From: Gongronella butleri
Lineage: Eukaryota; Mucoromycota; Mucoromycetes; Mucorales; Cunninghamellaceae
Reading direction: 5' to 3'
Assembly: GCA_025201375.1 (NCBI GenBank)
Contig: JAIWZP010000019.1
Location: forward strand, 310,001-374,000
DNA: 64,000 nucleotides
The position numbers and the translations under genes are program-made. Shown in pieces: positions 13,420 to 24,711 of this stretch (positions are counted from its first letter, which is position 1; each line of letters begins with the position of its first letter). Below the pieces are notes generated by a model that was given only the letters and a program-made list of their open reading frames with translations, was not told where the DNA came from and made no database searches.

Positions 13420-14940
13420 ATGGCTGGTGAAAAAGGAAAGGTTCTTCTCGCTTACTCTGGTGGTCTTGACACATCGTGCATCTTGGTGTGGCTGATTGAA
13501 CAAGGCTATGAAGTCATGGCCTATATTGGCGACGTTGGCCAAGAAGAAGACTTTGAAGCTGCCCGTGAAAAGGCCCTCAAGATTGGCGCCTCCAAGGTGT
13601 TTGTCGAGGTAAACAAAAAAGAAAATGAGAAAGAAATGAAAAAAAAAAGCCATCCGTGCCAAAAAAAAAAAACAAGAGGCTTGGGCTCGCGTGTTGTGTG
13701 TAGCACCAATGCCTCCTTGTGTGTGCCACGCTCTGGATCACACGGGCATGGGGAGGGTTGTCAACTTTGTTCAATTTTTGGGGATATCAAGGCTCACCTT
13801 TTTTTTTTCTCAATTAACAGGACCTCAAGGAGGAATTCGTCAAGGAATTGATCTTCCCTGCCATCCAAGCCAATGCCATCTACGAGTCCGTCTACTTGTT
13901 GGGCACGTCGCTGGCTCGCCCCGTCATTGCCCGCAAGCAAATCGAGATTGCCGCTCGCGAGGGCTGTCAATTCGTGTCGCACGGCTGCACTGGCAAGGGC
14001 AATGACCAGGTCCGCTTCGAATTGGCCTACTATGCTCTCAACCCCGAGATCCAAGTCATTGCTCCCTGGCGCTTGCCTGGTAAGGAACCTTTAAAAAAAT
14101 AGAGTTGAGGGGTGAGCGGAATGACTCATTTTTTTTTTTTTCTTAAAAGAATTCTTTGAGCGCTTTGCCGGTCGCAAGGATTTGTTGGCCTATGCTGCCG
14201 AAAAGGGCGTGCCTGTTGTGCAGACGGCGTCCAAGCCCTGGTCGACCGACGAGAACTTGTTCCACATCTCGTACGAGGCCGGTATCCTCGAAGACCCCAA
14301 CGTCACGCCCCCTAGCGATATGTGGAAGCTGACGGTGGACCCTGAGCAGGCGCCCAACACGCCCGAGCGCATCACCATCTCGTTCGAGGCCGGTATCCCC
14401 GTCAAGGTGGTCAACCACAATGACGGCACCGAGGTCACCGAGCCCGTCGCCTTGTTCACCTACTTGAACACCTTGGCCCGCCGCAACGGCATTGGCCGCA
14501 TCGACATTGTCGAGTCGCGTTTCATCGGCGTCAAGTCGCGTGGCTGCTACGAGACCCCCGGCGGCACCATCTTGCGCAATGCCCACAAGGACCTCGAGGG
14601 TCTCACCCTCGACGGCCAGATGCGCGCCCTCCGCGACCAAAACATCACCGTCCCTTACTCGCGCTGCCTGTACAATGGTCTGTACTTCTCGCCCGAGTGC
14701 GAGTTCATCAACCAGTCCATCGCCTTCACCCAGCGCAACGTCACTGGCGACGTCAAGCTCAAGCTGTACAAGGGCAACACCATCATCGAGGGCCGTGTCG
14801 CCCGCGGCGACGGTGCCAAGCTCTACGACATGCAAGAGTCCTCCATGGACGAGCAGGGCGGCTACAACCCCCAGGACGCCGATGGCTTCATCAAGATCCA
14901 CTCCATCCGCCTCAAGAAGTTCACCCGCGCCAACCAATAA
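13420..14940 (+). CDS. ARG1: Argininosuccinate synthase
   Basis: Three exons: 13420-13608, 13821-14079 and 14150-14940, giving 412 aa, the usual length. It condenses citrulline and aspartate with ATP to argininosuccinate in the cytosol. The N-terminal ATP-pyrophosphatase P-loop AYSGGLDTS is at residues 11-19. Further family motifs are [15 protein letters not shown] and [10 protein letters not shown]. The last exon is strongly codon-biased toward C-ending codons, suggesting high expression, and produces a long antisense frame that is not a gene. Intron 2 contains a perfect ATGACTCAT. Confidence 0.98.
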
Positions 14941-15499
14941 GCATCCCCCTACCCTTTCATCCCGTTCATTCTCTCTCTCTCTCTCGCTGATAGATGTAAA
15001 TAATAAAAAAAGTATCGCTTGTTCATCCTGGAAAAGCAAAATAAGGAGACTCATGTTGTGTGCGCTTCCGAGTCAAATTTTCTTGTGTTCCTGCCTATCA
15101 AGACCACCGCGACGCCATAACACGAAGTGTTGCCAACAATGCACTCTTTGCATCCCTCAGTGTGATCTGGTGAGACGCCCCAAATTTTCTCGGCAATTCA
15201 CCGATTATAGTCTTGAAAATCGAGTTTTCAATCACGTCTCCTCCAATAGTCAACTTTGGGATCTCAAACTACTCTATTATCGTTGCTTTGAATCTCCATG
15301 CCGGACAACTAGCCCAATTGTGATGGCGACCAAGTCCCTGTAACGCCAGCAATGTTGAATAGGCGCATTTTAGCCTTGTGAATTGCCTTTTTAGGGATGA
15401 TTACTTGAACCGACGCGTATGAAACTTGCTGCATCTGCTCTAGACTGTTTGTTTCTTGCATACTGTGCAAAAAAATTGGGAGATCAATTACATAGATTC
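14941..15499. other. ARG1 3' region, no gene seen
   Basis: CT repeats at 14969-14988 and an AATAAA at 15000-15005 mark the likely ARG1 3' end. The remaining 500 bp shows no coding feature. Confidence 0.55.
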
Positions 15500-16450
15500 C
15501 GAGAATATTGCGATTTACGCAGGATTTGCCATTTGTTCATTGCTTGTCAATAAAATAGGCATGCTACAGAGCCACTTGCTCCTTGGAACAAAAGTACCAA
15601 GCTCTCTCGTTCGAATGACGCCATCCCCGAAGCGCTGCGACCACTGGATGGTGCGTGAGCCCCACATTTGAAAATCACGAATTTTCCAAGGGGTGCAGTC
15701 GGGGATTTGGAAACGGCAGTATTTAGGTCCCTCAATCACCACGCCATTCAACCACATGGTAAACGCGTCTCTGTAACCGGCAAAAATGCAATAAAAAAGG
15801 AGATTCATCAGCTGGCTGTGGAGAAAAATGCATTTTACTGTTTATTTTCGACACAGAGTGAACTTGATGAGGAATCGCCGCAGCGCCTTGAAACTTATAT
15901 CACTAGAAAGAGTGCGCAATGACGCGTACATGCGTATCCGTGATCGATGAAAAAAACGAGCTCCAGGCAGAAATAACGCGCGCAGACCGTTTGCGGGTCA
16001 ACTTTGACACGTGAAAAACCGCGCCAAACGTCGAGTTGAGCGCTCCTGCTCTTATCGATTCCATGCATCTGGATTGCCTCTTGCTGATGGATACGTCAGC
16101 GCGGCTCTACAACTGCGTTTTTCGTGTGCAATTTGCCGTTGAAATAAAATCTAAAATTGCGAATTGCTCGACATCCAGCAGTTGGATTGCCCTCTCTTTT
16201 GTCATTTCTGTGGGTTTCTCCATGCGACTGTTCTTGTGTGCAAGTTTGACGCAATTCTAAGGACCTTATTTTCAAACTTTTCGTTTCGGGGCTCGTCATG
16301 GCAAAATTTTGATTTGCGGGTGACGCGTTGCCATTGGTTTTTTGCATCTGCAAATTGCGCCCCACAGGGTTTCAAGCGTGCCTTTTCACGTCGGGACACG
16401 GCCAAATCAAGGTCAAATGGTTCCTGAAGGCTAGCTCGCCTAGAACACGA
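15500..16450 (+). repeat. Dispersed repeat, copy X
   Basis: Conceptual translations show that 15536-15800 matches 55550-55815 in inverted orientation and 16061-16260 matches 55075-55281, in the same order. The shared segments include the peptide-level string FVGFSMRLFLC (conservatively varied) and IRT-L-TF-PRSK on the other strand. Neither copy keeps an open frame across its length. It is a decayed repeat family of at least 0.75 kb, perhaps a dead element. The encoded product, if any, is not recognised. Confidence 0.75.
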
Positions 16451-16584
16451 CGCGATATCCCCAAACCAGAAGCACTTTTACCGCGTTTGGCTGCTGATTC
16501 ATTTGAGGTGACTCTCGCGTCGGTGTGCTCAGCTGTAGCCGCAGTGCGAGACCAAATGCTGGTGAATTTGCCCCTTTTACGCCT

Positions 16585-17085
16585 ATGAAACTAGCGTTTT
16601 CCTCAGAAACTTGCTCATTTAGCCCCAAATTAAACCAATTGATGGTAGACCCAATTCTTGCAACGTTGTTAATTTTGTTCGCGAATCGAATTACTTAGTC
16701 ACGAGAAATCTCGAGATTCGTGTTTGTTACCCAGAGCCAAAATAATGTTTTACGCGTTCCTCCCGATGAACAGTACTGTTTGGCTCCAAAGTTAGACCAG
16801 TGCATAGTCGACACAAGGCCCCAATGATTCCAAGTTTTTTTCGCGAATCGGATCACTCAGTCTTTGAAAAATCTCGAGATTGGACGTTTGCTAGTAAAAA
16901 CCAATGCCAAAATAATATTTTACGCGTTTCTCCCTATGAACCTGATTGCATGGCGCCAAATTTAGACTAATGGACTCCGGGCTCCAATGATCCCAAGTTT
17001 TTTTTTTTTTTTTTGGCAAATCAGAGCACTCAGTCTAGAGAAATCTCGATATTAGGCGTTTGTAGGGCCAAAATGATACCATTTG
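16585..17085. repeat. Diverged tandem array, unit about 165 bp
   Basis: Three successive units share, in order, GCCAAAATAAT, a TTTACGCGTT stretch, a CCAAA-TTAGAC stretch, CCAATGAT-CCAAG, a T-run, CGCGAATC, CACTCAGTC and GAAATCTCGA. GCCAAAAT anchors lie at 16735, 16906 and 17067, so the periods are 171 and 161 bp. The first unit is partial. No coding content. Confidence 0.8.
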
Positions 17086-17906
17086 AGCGATTTGGTTTTT
17101 ACAATTTACTGGTCGCCCGTCTCATTGCAGTAGCGATCATTTTAGTCACTTGCTCCGGCTCTCACGCGACAATTCACTTGTCCAGCCCTGCCCTTTTGCA
17201 GAATACGCCAAAAAAAAAAATGGAAAGAGTCGCGCGAAATCGCGTCAAATGTCGGCCGAAATGGTTGAAAAGTCAAGGGCGATGCTCATTGCGAGCACGC
17301 GTGATCAACAGGCAGGGTCCTTTTGCCACATTTTTCCTTTTAAAGTCATAAAGGTCAAGCGGATGACCTGGTAAATTGGCAAAAAGCAGGCTCGCGCAGC
17401 CCAAAAAAAAAAAAGAGAGAGAGAGAGAGAGAGAGCAAGACGCACGTCGACTGTTGCAGCATAGGGAGGGGTGGAATAAAAGGAGATAAACGCGCGAGGT
17501 TTGCATGCTTTAGATCACGATTTTTGCGTATTATGCTGCAGACCACAGAGAACAGGCTGTCGGTGACACTTTTTTTTTTTTTTTGGTGCCAAGCCAGGGC
17601 TCGCGTGCGGAGGGCTTTCTTAGTCCAATTGGCCAATAAAGCAAGGTCCGAGGGCCAATCCAAACAAACAAACAAACATCCAGGTGCCTGCACAGCATCA
17701 ACAAAAGAAACACGCAACCTTCCATCTTGGAAATAAAAAAAGGGGGAAAAGTGAGGGCAACGGGCTGCATTTCTTTTTTTTTTATTTGATGACGGGGCAC
17801 GCGTGCCAAAAATAGATTACAGCAATGCATAAATAAAGATAATGTGTACATAAACAAAAAAGAAAGAAAGAAAAGGATGCATAAAGGACAAACAAAAAGT
17901 ACAAGA
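17086..17906. other. Intergenic, no gene seen
   Basis: Contains a (GA)n tract near 17413-17433, T-runs and CAAA repeats near 17664-17680. It ends at the 3' side of the Kelch-type gene. No supported gene. Confidence 0.5.
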
Positions 17907-19832
17907 TTAAAAATGCTCAACAAAGCGGCTAGCCTTGTTTGAGCCTTCATACCAGCTTGTGCGTGGCGATTGAGATGATGAGGGCACGGTGTTGGTGGCA
18001 TGGATGTGTGTGGTTGAATTGGTCTCGGGGAGTTGATGAGTGGATGAGGACGCGTCGGTGCCTGGCGTGACGACGGCTCTTGTTTCTGTGGGTGATGAGT
18101 CGTCGCGCACCTCCTGCATGGATTCTAATGGCGGCGAAATGACCCATCGCGGCCTTTTTTTGGACGATTTCCTGCGGAAGATGCCAGAGAGCGCGCGTTG
18201 AAGTTGTGACGACCATGTGGTTGCATCCATGCCGCCGTCGGGTGTGGGCAAACCGCGTTCATCGTGATCATCATCGACTTGGTCGCTGGTGCGGTTCATC
18301 CGTTCTCGTGCGTCGTCAATGTCGCGCGGACGGGGCGCATCGTGTTGGTATTTTTGCCGCCGTCGATGCCGCCAGATCATGACCATGGCCATGCACACAA
18401 ATGCCGCGCCAAACACGCCCAAGAGCACGGCCAGAATAATCACCAGTGTGCGGCTGTAGCTAGAAAATGCAGACGACGCCGCGGATGACGCGGTCGCGGG
18501 CGACGACGGCGCGACATTGGGCGGATTGGTCATGGTCGTGACCCACGAAGGCGTCGCGAGGAATTGCTGTGTGTCGATACTCCAGAATTGAAAGGAAGTC
18601 GATGTGGAAGAAGACGATGGTGGGGGCACGGCGCGTTTTTTGTGGGTGGATGAAGCAGAAACGGGTGCACCGCCATAAAACAGGAGCCAACGATACAATG
18701 GCGTGACGGACCCGCCACTGACTGGCTGGAACGACGGTTGTTGCACGGTCCAAAGCCCGACGGTCGGTAGGTTTCCGTCTTTTGCGGGCTGAGTACTGAT
18801 ATTGAGCATGTAGAACGAAAATGACGAAGAACTCGAAAAATAGGATGAAGATGGGGCGGGATAGGTCCAAGAAGGAATGACGACGACGGTGTCATTGTCG
18901 GCACCTGCCTGGATCCATTGCGGTTGCACAGCATTGGTGATGGCAACGGACGATGTCATGTTTACGTTGAGCAATTCACCGAGCCATCGCTGTCGGCTGT
19001 TGTCAAAGCAAAAAATGGTGGTTTTCTGATGCTGGATGTCGACGGAAAAGAAGAGCGTGTAGCTAGAAAGCGCGACCAAGGCATTGCTGCCCTGATCCGG
19101 CTGCAATGGCACAAACCAAGCGTCCAAATTCAGGTTGACTGCCGTTTTTGATGGTGACACCGTTGTCCAAGCCCATTGCGTCTCGTCCGATGACGACGCA
19201 TCCAGCAACCACGTCGAAACCTTGCCAGAAGTCGTGTCGGCTGCTACAATGAGGAATTGATCGCTTGTCAGAGCGGCGGTGCCCACAATACGCGTCGTAT
19301 TGCTGCCCACGGGCGATTGGAGCGCGTTCCACGTGCCATTAACGAGTGCCAGGGTGGACACGGTCGTGGAAAAGACCGTAGCCACACCATAGGACGTGAC
19401 GAGGCACGCGGGCGCGTTCAATGCTGCATTGGATGCCGCATTGGATGCATTGGACGCGCCGCCAATCCAATTCGCGGCAGGCGCGTTTTGTAGATTGTCA
19501 TTGGGATTGAACATGAGGGACACGGACGCATTGGCGGCGCGGCCAGTCGCGACGTCGATGCCTTGCAAAATGTAAAGCGTATTGTTGAACGCGACCGCGC
19601 AATGGTTGACGCGTGGCAGACCGAGTGCACCGGGTGTGGGCGTCGCGTCGGCGTTGCTCAGGGCAGCACGTACAATGCCCAATGGATTGGACCACACGGG
19701 CAATGCCGTCGAGCCCGATGGTAGCCAAGCACTAAGAACAATCGCCATCCACACAGCCTTGTGCCACAAACATCGCCGCTCCTGGGTCTTGACACGTTTC
19801 ATCTCCGGCGCCTTGCTGCTGAAAGGGCGCAT
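17907..19832 (-). CDS. Kelch-type single-pass membrane protein
   Basis: One uninterrupted exon of 641 aa, starting at the ATG at 19832. A hydrophobic segment at about residues 28-45 looks like a signal peptide. The roughly 400-residue luminal/extracellular part has Kelch/galactose-oxidase-like features (GLPRVNHCAVAFNNTLYILQG) and Ser/Thr/Asn-rich blocks. A clear membrane span (TLVIILAVLLGVFGAAFVCM) is followed by the basic stop-transfer sequence WRHRRRQK. A polar Ser/Thr/Arg-rich cytoplasmic tail of about 140 residues ends the protein. Type I topology is likely. The family is common in early-diverging fungi without a settled function; a surface or sensor role would be a guess. Confidence 0.8.
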   Translation of the reverse strand: MRPFSSKAPEMKRVKTQERRCLWHKAVWMAIVLSAWLPSGSTALPVWSNPLGIVRAALSNADATPTPGALGLPRVNHCAVAFNNTLYILQGIDVATGRAANASVSLMFNPNDNLQNAPAANWIGGASNASNAASNAALNAPACLVTSYGVATVFSTTVSTLALVNGTWNALQSPVGSNTTRIVGTAALTSDQFLIVAADTTSGKVSTWLLDASSSDETQWAWTTVSPSKTAVNLNLDAWFVPLQPDQGSNALVALSSYTLFFSVDIQHQKTTIFCFDNSRQRWLGELLNVNMTSSVAITNAVQPQWIQAGADNDTVVVIPSWTYPAPSSSYFSSSSSFSFYMLNISTQPAKDGNLPTVGLWTVQQPSFQPVSGGSVTPLYRWLLFYGGAPVSASSTHKKRAVPPPSSSSTSTSFQFWSIDTQQFLATPSWVTTMTNPPNVAPSSPATASSAASSAFSSYSRTLVIILAVLLGVFGAAFVCMAMVMIWRHRRRQKYQHDAPRPRDIDDARERMNRTSDQVDDDHDERGLPTPDGGMDATTWSSQLQRALSGIFRRKSSKKRPRWVISPPLESMQEVRDDSSPTETRAVVTPGTDASSSTHQLPETNSTTHIHATNTVPSSSQSPRTSWYEGSNKASRFVEHF

Positions 19833-20288
19833 GGCTCATAATCTCGTAAAAAAAAAAAAAAAAAGAAAAAAAAAGGAGTAAAGGGAGACACACGCAGGGC
19901 CAAAAGGCAAAAAAGAAAAAGAAAAGAAAAAAGAGAGAAAGAGAAAGAGGGGAAAAGAAAGAAACGAGATGCATGGCATCGCCCTTGAATTTGCTTGGAG
20001 CAGCAGCCACATGATACGAAAAAGTGCTGTGGAAACACAAAAAAGCACAGCAAACCCAACTATTTTCTTTCCCCGTCACCAATGCACGTTCAAACAATGG
20101 AGGATCTTTATTTTTTTAACAAAAAAAACAATAAATACAGTGATTCCCCATTTTTTTTTCTAGCACGCGTGCAATGGAAAAGGGCGAAATAGGTCTAGAA
20201 GGACGACAAGTGAGGTAAAAAGGGTTAAGCGTGTCGGGTCATCGATGTGAAAAAGTTGTAGATGGAGCAAATGCAAGGTCGCAGAAAC
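19833..20288. other. Promoter of Kelch gene and 3' side of COX8
   Basis: 455 bp dominated by A-, GA- and T-rich tracts. Both neighbours are on the minus strand. No gene seen. Confidence 0.5.
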
Positions 20289-20752
20289 TTAGTTGGCAGC
20301 GGCCTTGTGGCTAGAATGAGCGAAAAAAAAAAAGTGTCAATGGCAAAAAAGTCTAAGCTTGAGCCTGCTTTGTAGCACACTTACAATTGCCACCAGCAAC
20401 CTAATTGAAGCAATAAAATCAAATAAAAAATCGAGATAAGCACCGTGATCACATTTCAGCCTCATCTAATTATATCTTTTTATTTTTTTGCTCTCTTACC
20501 AAGGAAAGGAGCGCCAAAGCCGGCACCGAGGTACAAGGTCATCTTGATAGCAAGAGCGGTGCGGTTCTTGGTCGAGAAGGGGATGTTCTACAGGGCAAAA
20601 CAAGGTGAGCCCAGCTGAAAAGGGACAAAAACACGGGCAAAATGGCGTTTTACCTGGCCGTTGGCGTTCTCAAAGTGGTACAAGTCAGAGCGCATGACTT
20701 GGCGGGCGGCCAAGCGCGAGCGGATAGCAGATCGAGCAACGGTGTTAAGCAT
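20289..20752 (-). CDS. COX8: Cytochrome c oxidase subunit 8 (COX7C family)
   Basis: Four exons: 20752-20654, 20587-20500, 20400-20385 and 20310-20289, giving 74 aa. Exon 3 is only 16 nt, yet its flanking AG and GT sites and the phases close exactly. The presequence is basic (RSAIRSRLAAR). The mature part starts near YHFENANGQ, continues NIPFSTKNR, then has one membrane helix (MTLYLGAGFGAPFLG) and ends HKAAAN. This order (IPF-N motif, one helix, short basic tail) is that of the COX7C/Cox8 subunit of the inner-membrane terminal oxidase. Skipping the small exon would change the frame after the helix. Confidence 0.85.
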
Positions 20753-22696
20753 GGCGAAAGAAAAAAGAGTGAGGTTAAAGGAGAGAGAGAGGAAAAACAA
20801 AAAAAACAAGTGACGGAAAATTTTTGAAGGCAGCTCTCTTGCCCGGGGTCTCCTGCACAACTCCGTCTCTCATCCAATTCAACCAATCATGGCACGGTGT
20901 TTGCTCCTGATCTTTTTCTTGCACGGCCACTATTGCCCATTCCATGGATTTTCGTGCATGAAAACAAGCAATGGTTTGCTTACCATGTACCATGAAGATC
21001 CCAATTGCCATGTGGATGACTTTTTTTGAAACCGAGACGATGGACTACCTGGGCTTAGCGCAAGGCTGGAGAAGAGAGAAATTTAAAAGCCTTCGTGACA
21101 CGCTGGCTACGCGCGCGCTGGACCCAACACCGGCCTGCGCCAAAACAAAGCCAATTTCGTCCCACATTTTTTCAAACACGGAGAGTTGCTAAGAATACCC
21201 AATGTCACGTATGCTAAAAAGTAAAAATAAAAAAAAGAGCAGAATCACGAAAAAGATGCTCACAAATCACGCGTTTCATTGGCCCGCTCGCGTCCTCATC
21301 TGACAACACGCGTGCCAGAGAGGTTTTACCCCAAATTCAGGTGCTGTTTAGGCGCACCCTGCGCCTCAATGGATGGTTAAAACACGCTAAATCGGTCGCG
21401 CAAGCGCCAATTTGCCTTTCAAATGCCAAAATGGGGATTTCGCGCCTCGTTTGACGTACTCATCTGATGGCACCCGTGCCATCCAGCCCTGGTTTAGGTC
21501 TGGGCAACCGTGCATCTCCCGGAAATCGCAGCGGTAATGCCGCGCACTGATCAATTGACGCGTAAAACGGCAAAAAAGGGGGAAAAAGGCAAGAAAAATC
21601 CTCAGCCATCTTCTCTAACAACGCGCTCTTCTTCAAACAGCGACGATGACCACAGCAGATTGCACCATCATAAACCAAAAGAATGTTTAGCGGCTTGATA
21701 GCTGGGTGAACGCCGAGCTTTTCCTGTCAAAGGCTCGACAAGCCAGAGTGTATAAGTAACGGCTCGTTGGGCTGATCCATCAAACTCATTCAGCCTTTAC
21801 TCAATTTTTTTTTTGTTACGTGCCGCTGGCTTGGCTGAAATGTGCCCACGCATGCTCATTTTTAAGCATTTGCTGTGGCAAAAGGCATTTGCGGGTGAAA
21901 AATTCGTGCAAACCCGGAGACGCCGCAGCCATTCACGCAGCTGTGGAGACTGGAGACGCGCTCTAGAGACAAGGAGACCGCCTAAAACAATCAAAGGCCG
22001 CAAATATCATGACAAAAAAAGAAAAATTAAAGACAACAAAAAAGCGCGTCGATTTGCCTCCGTCCTACATGCCCAGCAAGGACAAAACGTGGTTCTCGCG
22101 TGGCGTGACGCTGGAGACGGGCGAGACCGCGCTTTGGCGCGTGCAATACCGGCTTTGAGGCAAAAAAAAAAAAAAAAAAAAAGAAAAAAGAGTGCTGGCA
22201 CAATGATTTTAAAGCAATTGCGCGCCGTAATGCATCGGCACAGCAACAAGAAACGCGTCAAGGCGTGTCACAGCATGCAGGCAAGGTTCATCCAGTGTGA
22301 CCGTGCGAAAAAATGCCGCATTGTGGCCAGCAAAATCTCCAAAATCATGGGGATACGTTTTTAGATGACGACGGGGCACTTTTTTTGCGTGGGTCTGGGG
22401 AAACGCTTTGTCTCTTAAAGCATGAAGTAGATCAATGGCTCAAGCACAGTGCAGATGCGGCCAGTTGCCGGAGCACCCCGATGCAATGGATGGGTCATCG
22501 CAGCAAAAACGATGTCAGGGTAAACCTAAACGCATTTGCAACGGCAAAAGATGGGCCCATCTTTGCGCACGCTCCAAATATGGAAAATCAATTTGATTGA
22601 TGGGATCGTTGACACATTTTATATAGGGGGTTCTCCGCTTTTTTAAGTCTTTTTTTTCTTTTTTCACTCTTTACACACACACACCCCATAGAAAAA
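20753..22696. other. 1.9 kb intergenic, no gene seen
   Basis: Frames here are short, A-rich and lack family features. A TTTATATAG at 22618-22626 lies about 75 bp upstream of LYS9 and may be its TATA element. A stretch near 21290-21480 contains two related ATCTGA-CA-C-CGTGCCA segments, possibly a small degenerate duplication. Confidence 0.5.
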
Positions 22697-24401
22697 ATGG
22701 CTGAAAAGTAAGACCACGACGCGCGCAGCAACCAGGAGACTCAACCCACTAAATAGGAAGATCCTCTTGCTCGGTTCCGGCTTTGTTGCCGCCCCCGCCG
22801 TCGAATATATTATCCGTCGTCCTGAAAACAAGGTGACTATTGGTAAGTTTCGCTCGTTTTCTTGCACAAAGGCTTCGTGCTGTATCGCGCTCATACACAC
22901 TCCTCTGCCTGTCTTGCAGCTAGCCGCCGTCTGGAAAATGCCCAATCTTTGGCCGCAAAGTACCCCGGCACTATCCCTGTCGCCTTTGATATCAACAACG
23001 AGCAAGCTATCGAGGACTTGGTCGCCCAACACGACCTCGTTATCAGGTAAAAATTGGTTGTCCGTGTAGAAATCATTGTCAATACGAGGCATTGGGCGGC
23101 GTGTCCTAATCACTTTTTTATTTTTTAGCTTGATTCCTTATATTTACCACGCTCAGGTGATCAAGGCCGCCGTCAAGCACAAGAAGAACGTCGTCACCAC
23201 GTCCTACGTGTCGCCCGCCATGATGGAATACGACCAAGCGTGAGTTTTAGGGAAAAAAAAATGAGGAAAAATGGCCTCTTGACGCGTTTTTTTTCCTCTA
23301 GTGCCAAGGATGCAGGCATCACTGTCATGAACGAAATTGGTTTGGATCCCGGCATTGATCACTTGTACGCCGTGCGCACCATTGAGGAGGTCCACGCGAA
23401 GGGTGGCAAGGTATGAAAACGAGAAAAAAAAAAAAGGAAAAAAGACGCGCAATGGGGTTGCTGACGCGTCCTTTTTTTTTGTGTGTGCTTAGATGCTGGA
23501 ATTCATCTCGTTCTGCGGTGGTCTGCCTGCGCCCGAGGACTCGAACAATCCGTTTGGTTACAAGTTCTCGTGGTCTGCGCGTGGTGTGCTTCTTGCTTTG
23601 AACAACACGGCCAAGTATCTTGAGAATGGCAAGGTTGTCGAGGTTGCTGGCACTGATTTGATGGACTCTGCACGCAAGCTTGCTTCCGGCTATCCCGGTT
23701 TCTCGTTTGTTGGCTATGGCAACCGCGACTCGACTCCCTACGACAAGCGCTACAACATCCCCGAGGCCACCACGATTATCCGCGGCACGCTCCGCTACGA
23801 TGGTTTCTGCCAATTCGCCAAGGCGCTCTTCTACTTGGGCTTCTTGTCGCAAGAGCCCCATGCGCACTTGGCGGCCGATGCGCCCGAGATCACCTGGAGC
23901 GAGGTGGCGGCCAAGGCCTCCGGCGCTGCCAGCACCAAGTACGAGGACCTGCGCGACGCCATCATTGCCAAGGCGCACCTGGCCAACGACCCCAACCAGA
24001 CCGCCATCTTGGACGGCATGCGCTGGATCGGCTTCTTCAGCGACAACAAGGTCACCCGCGGCGGCAATTTGCTCGACACCCTTTGCGCCACCCTTGAGGA
24101 GAAGATGCAGTACGAGGAGGGCGAGCGCGACATGATCTTCTTGCAGCACCGCTTCGAGATCGAGTGGGCCAATGGCGAAAAGGAGACCCGCACCTCCACC
24201 CTCATCGAATTCGCCGACCCCAACGGCTTCCAGGCCATGGCAAAGACCGTCGGCGTCCCTTGCGGTATCGCCACCCAATTGATCCTCGACGGCAAGCTCA
24301 ACAAGACCGGTGTCCTCGCTCCCATGTCCTCCGACATCAACGACCCCATCATTGAGCTTCTCGAGAAGGAAGGCATCGGCATGGTCGAAAAGATCTTGTA
24401 A
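22697..24401 (+). CDS. LYS9: Saccharopine dehydrogenase (glutamate-forming)
   Basis: Six exons: 22697-22707, 22757-22842, 22920-23046, 23129-23239, 23302-23410 and 23493-24401, giving 450 aa, close to the yeast enzyme. Exon 1 carries only 11 coding nt. It forms saccharopine from aminoadipate semialdehyde and glutamate, the penultimate step of the fungal alpha-aminoadipate lysine pathway. The Rossmann motif LLLGSGFVAAP starts at residue 7. Later family motifs are TTSYVSPAM, MNEIGLDPGIDHL and RGTLRYDGF. Introns cluster in the first quarter; the last two thirds are one exon. The enzyme is cytosolic in the family. Confidence 0.97.
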
Positions 24402-24711
24402 AAAAAAATGAACCTATCCAACTGTCCCAATTCTCACAATTGCAAAAAATAAAAATGGCAAACGTTCCTCCATCACACACATCAAGAAGAGAAAAAGTGA
24501 GAAAAAGTGGAAAATGTGAAGAAAAAAAAACGCGATTTGAAAGTCCACTGCCAGCCATTGGCCGGCTCAGGTGCTCCATATGCAATATTTTTTTTGTCGT
24601 TGGCTGCTGCGGCGCCTGGATTTGAGTGGAGTTTTTCATCGGCGCGTGTTGTTTTCGCTTTTCTTTCCCCCTTCGTCTCCCTTTTTTTTTTTCTTTATTG
24701 AACTTCCAAGG
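24402..24711. other. LYS9 3' region and start of duplicated block
   Basis: LYS9 3' sequence, followed from about 24580 by DNA shared with the other small HNH units (CGGCGCC-GATTTGA and a T/C-rich leader). No additional gene. Confidence 0.5.

Noticed and set aside
14143..15054. 303-codon frame antisense to ARG1
   Set aside because: Shadow of the strongly codon-biased last ARG1 exon; no independent features.
21813..22364. 183-codon frame in the COX8-LYS9 gap
   Set aside because: Lys/Arg-rich from A-runs, no homologous motif and no splice support.
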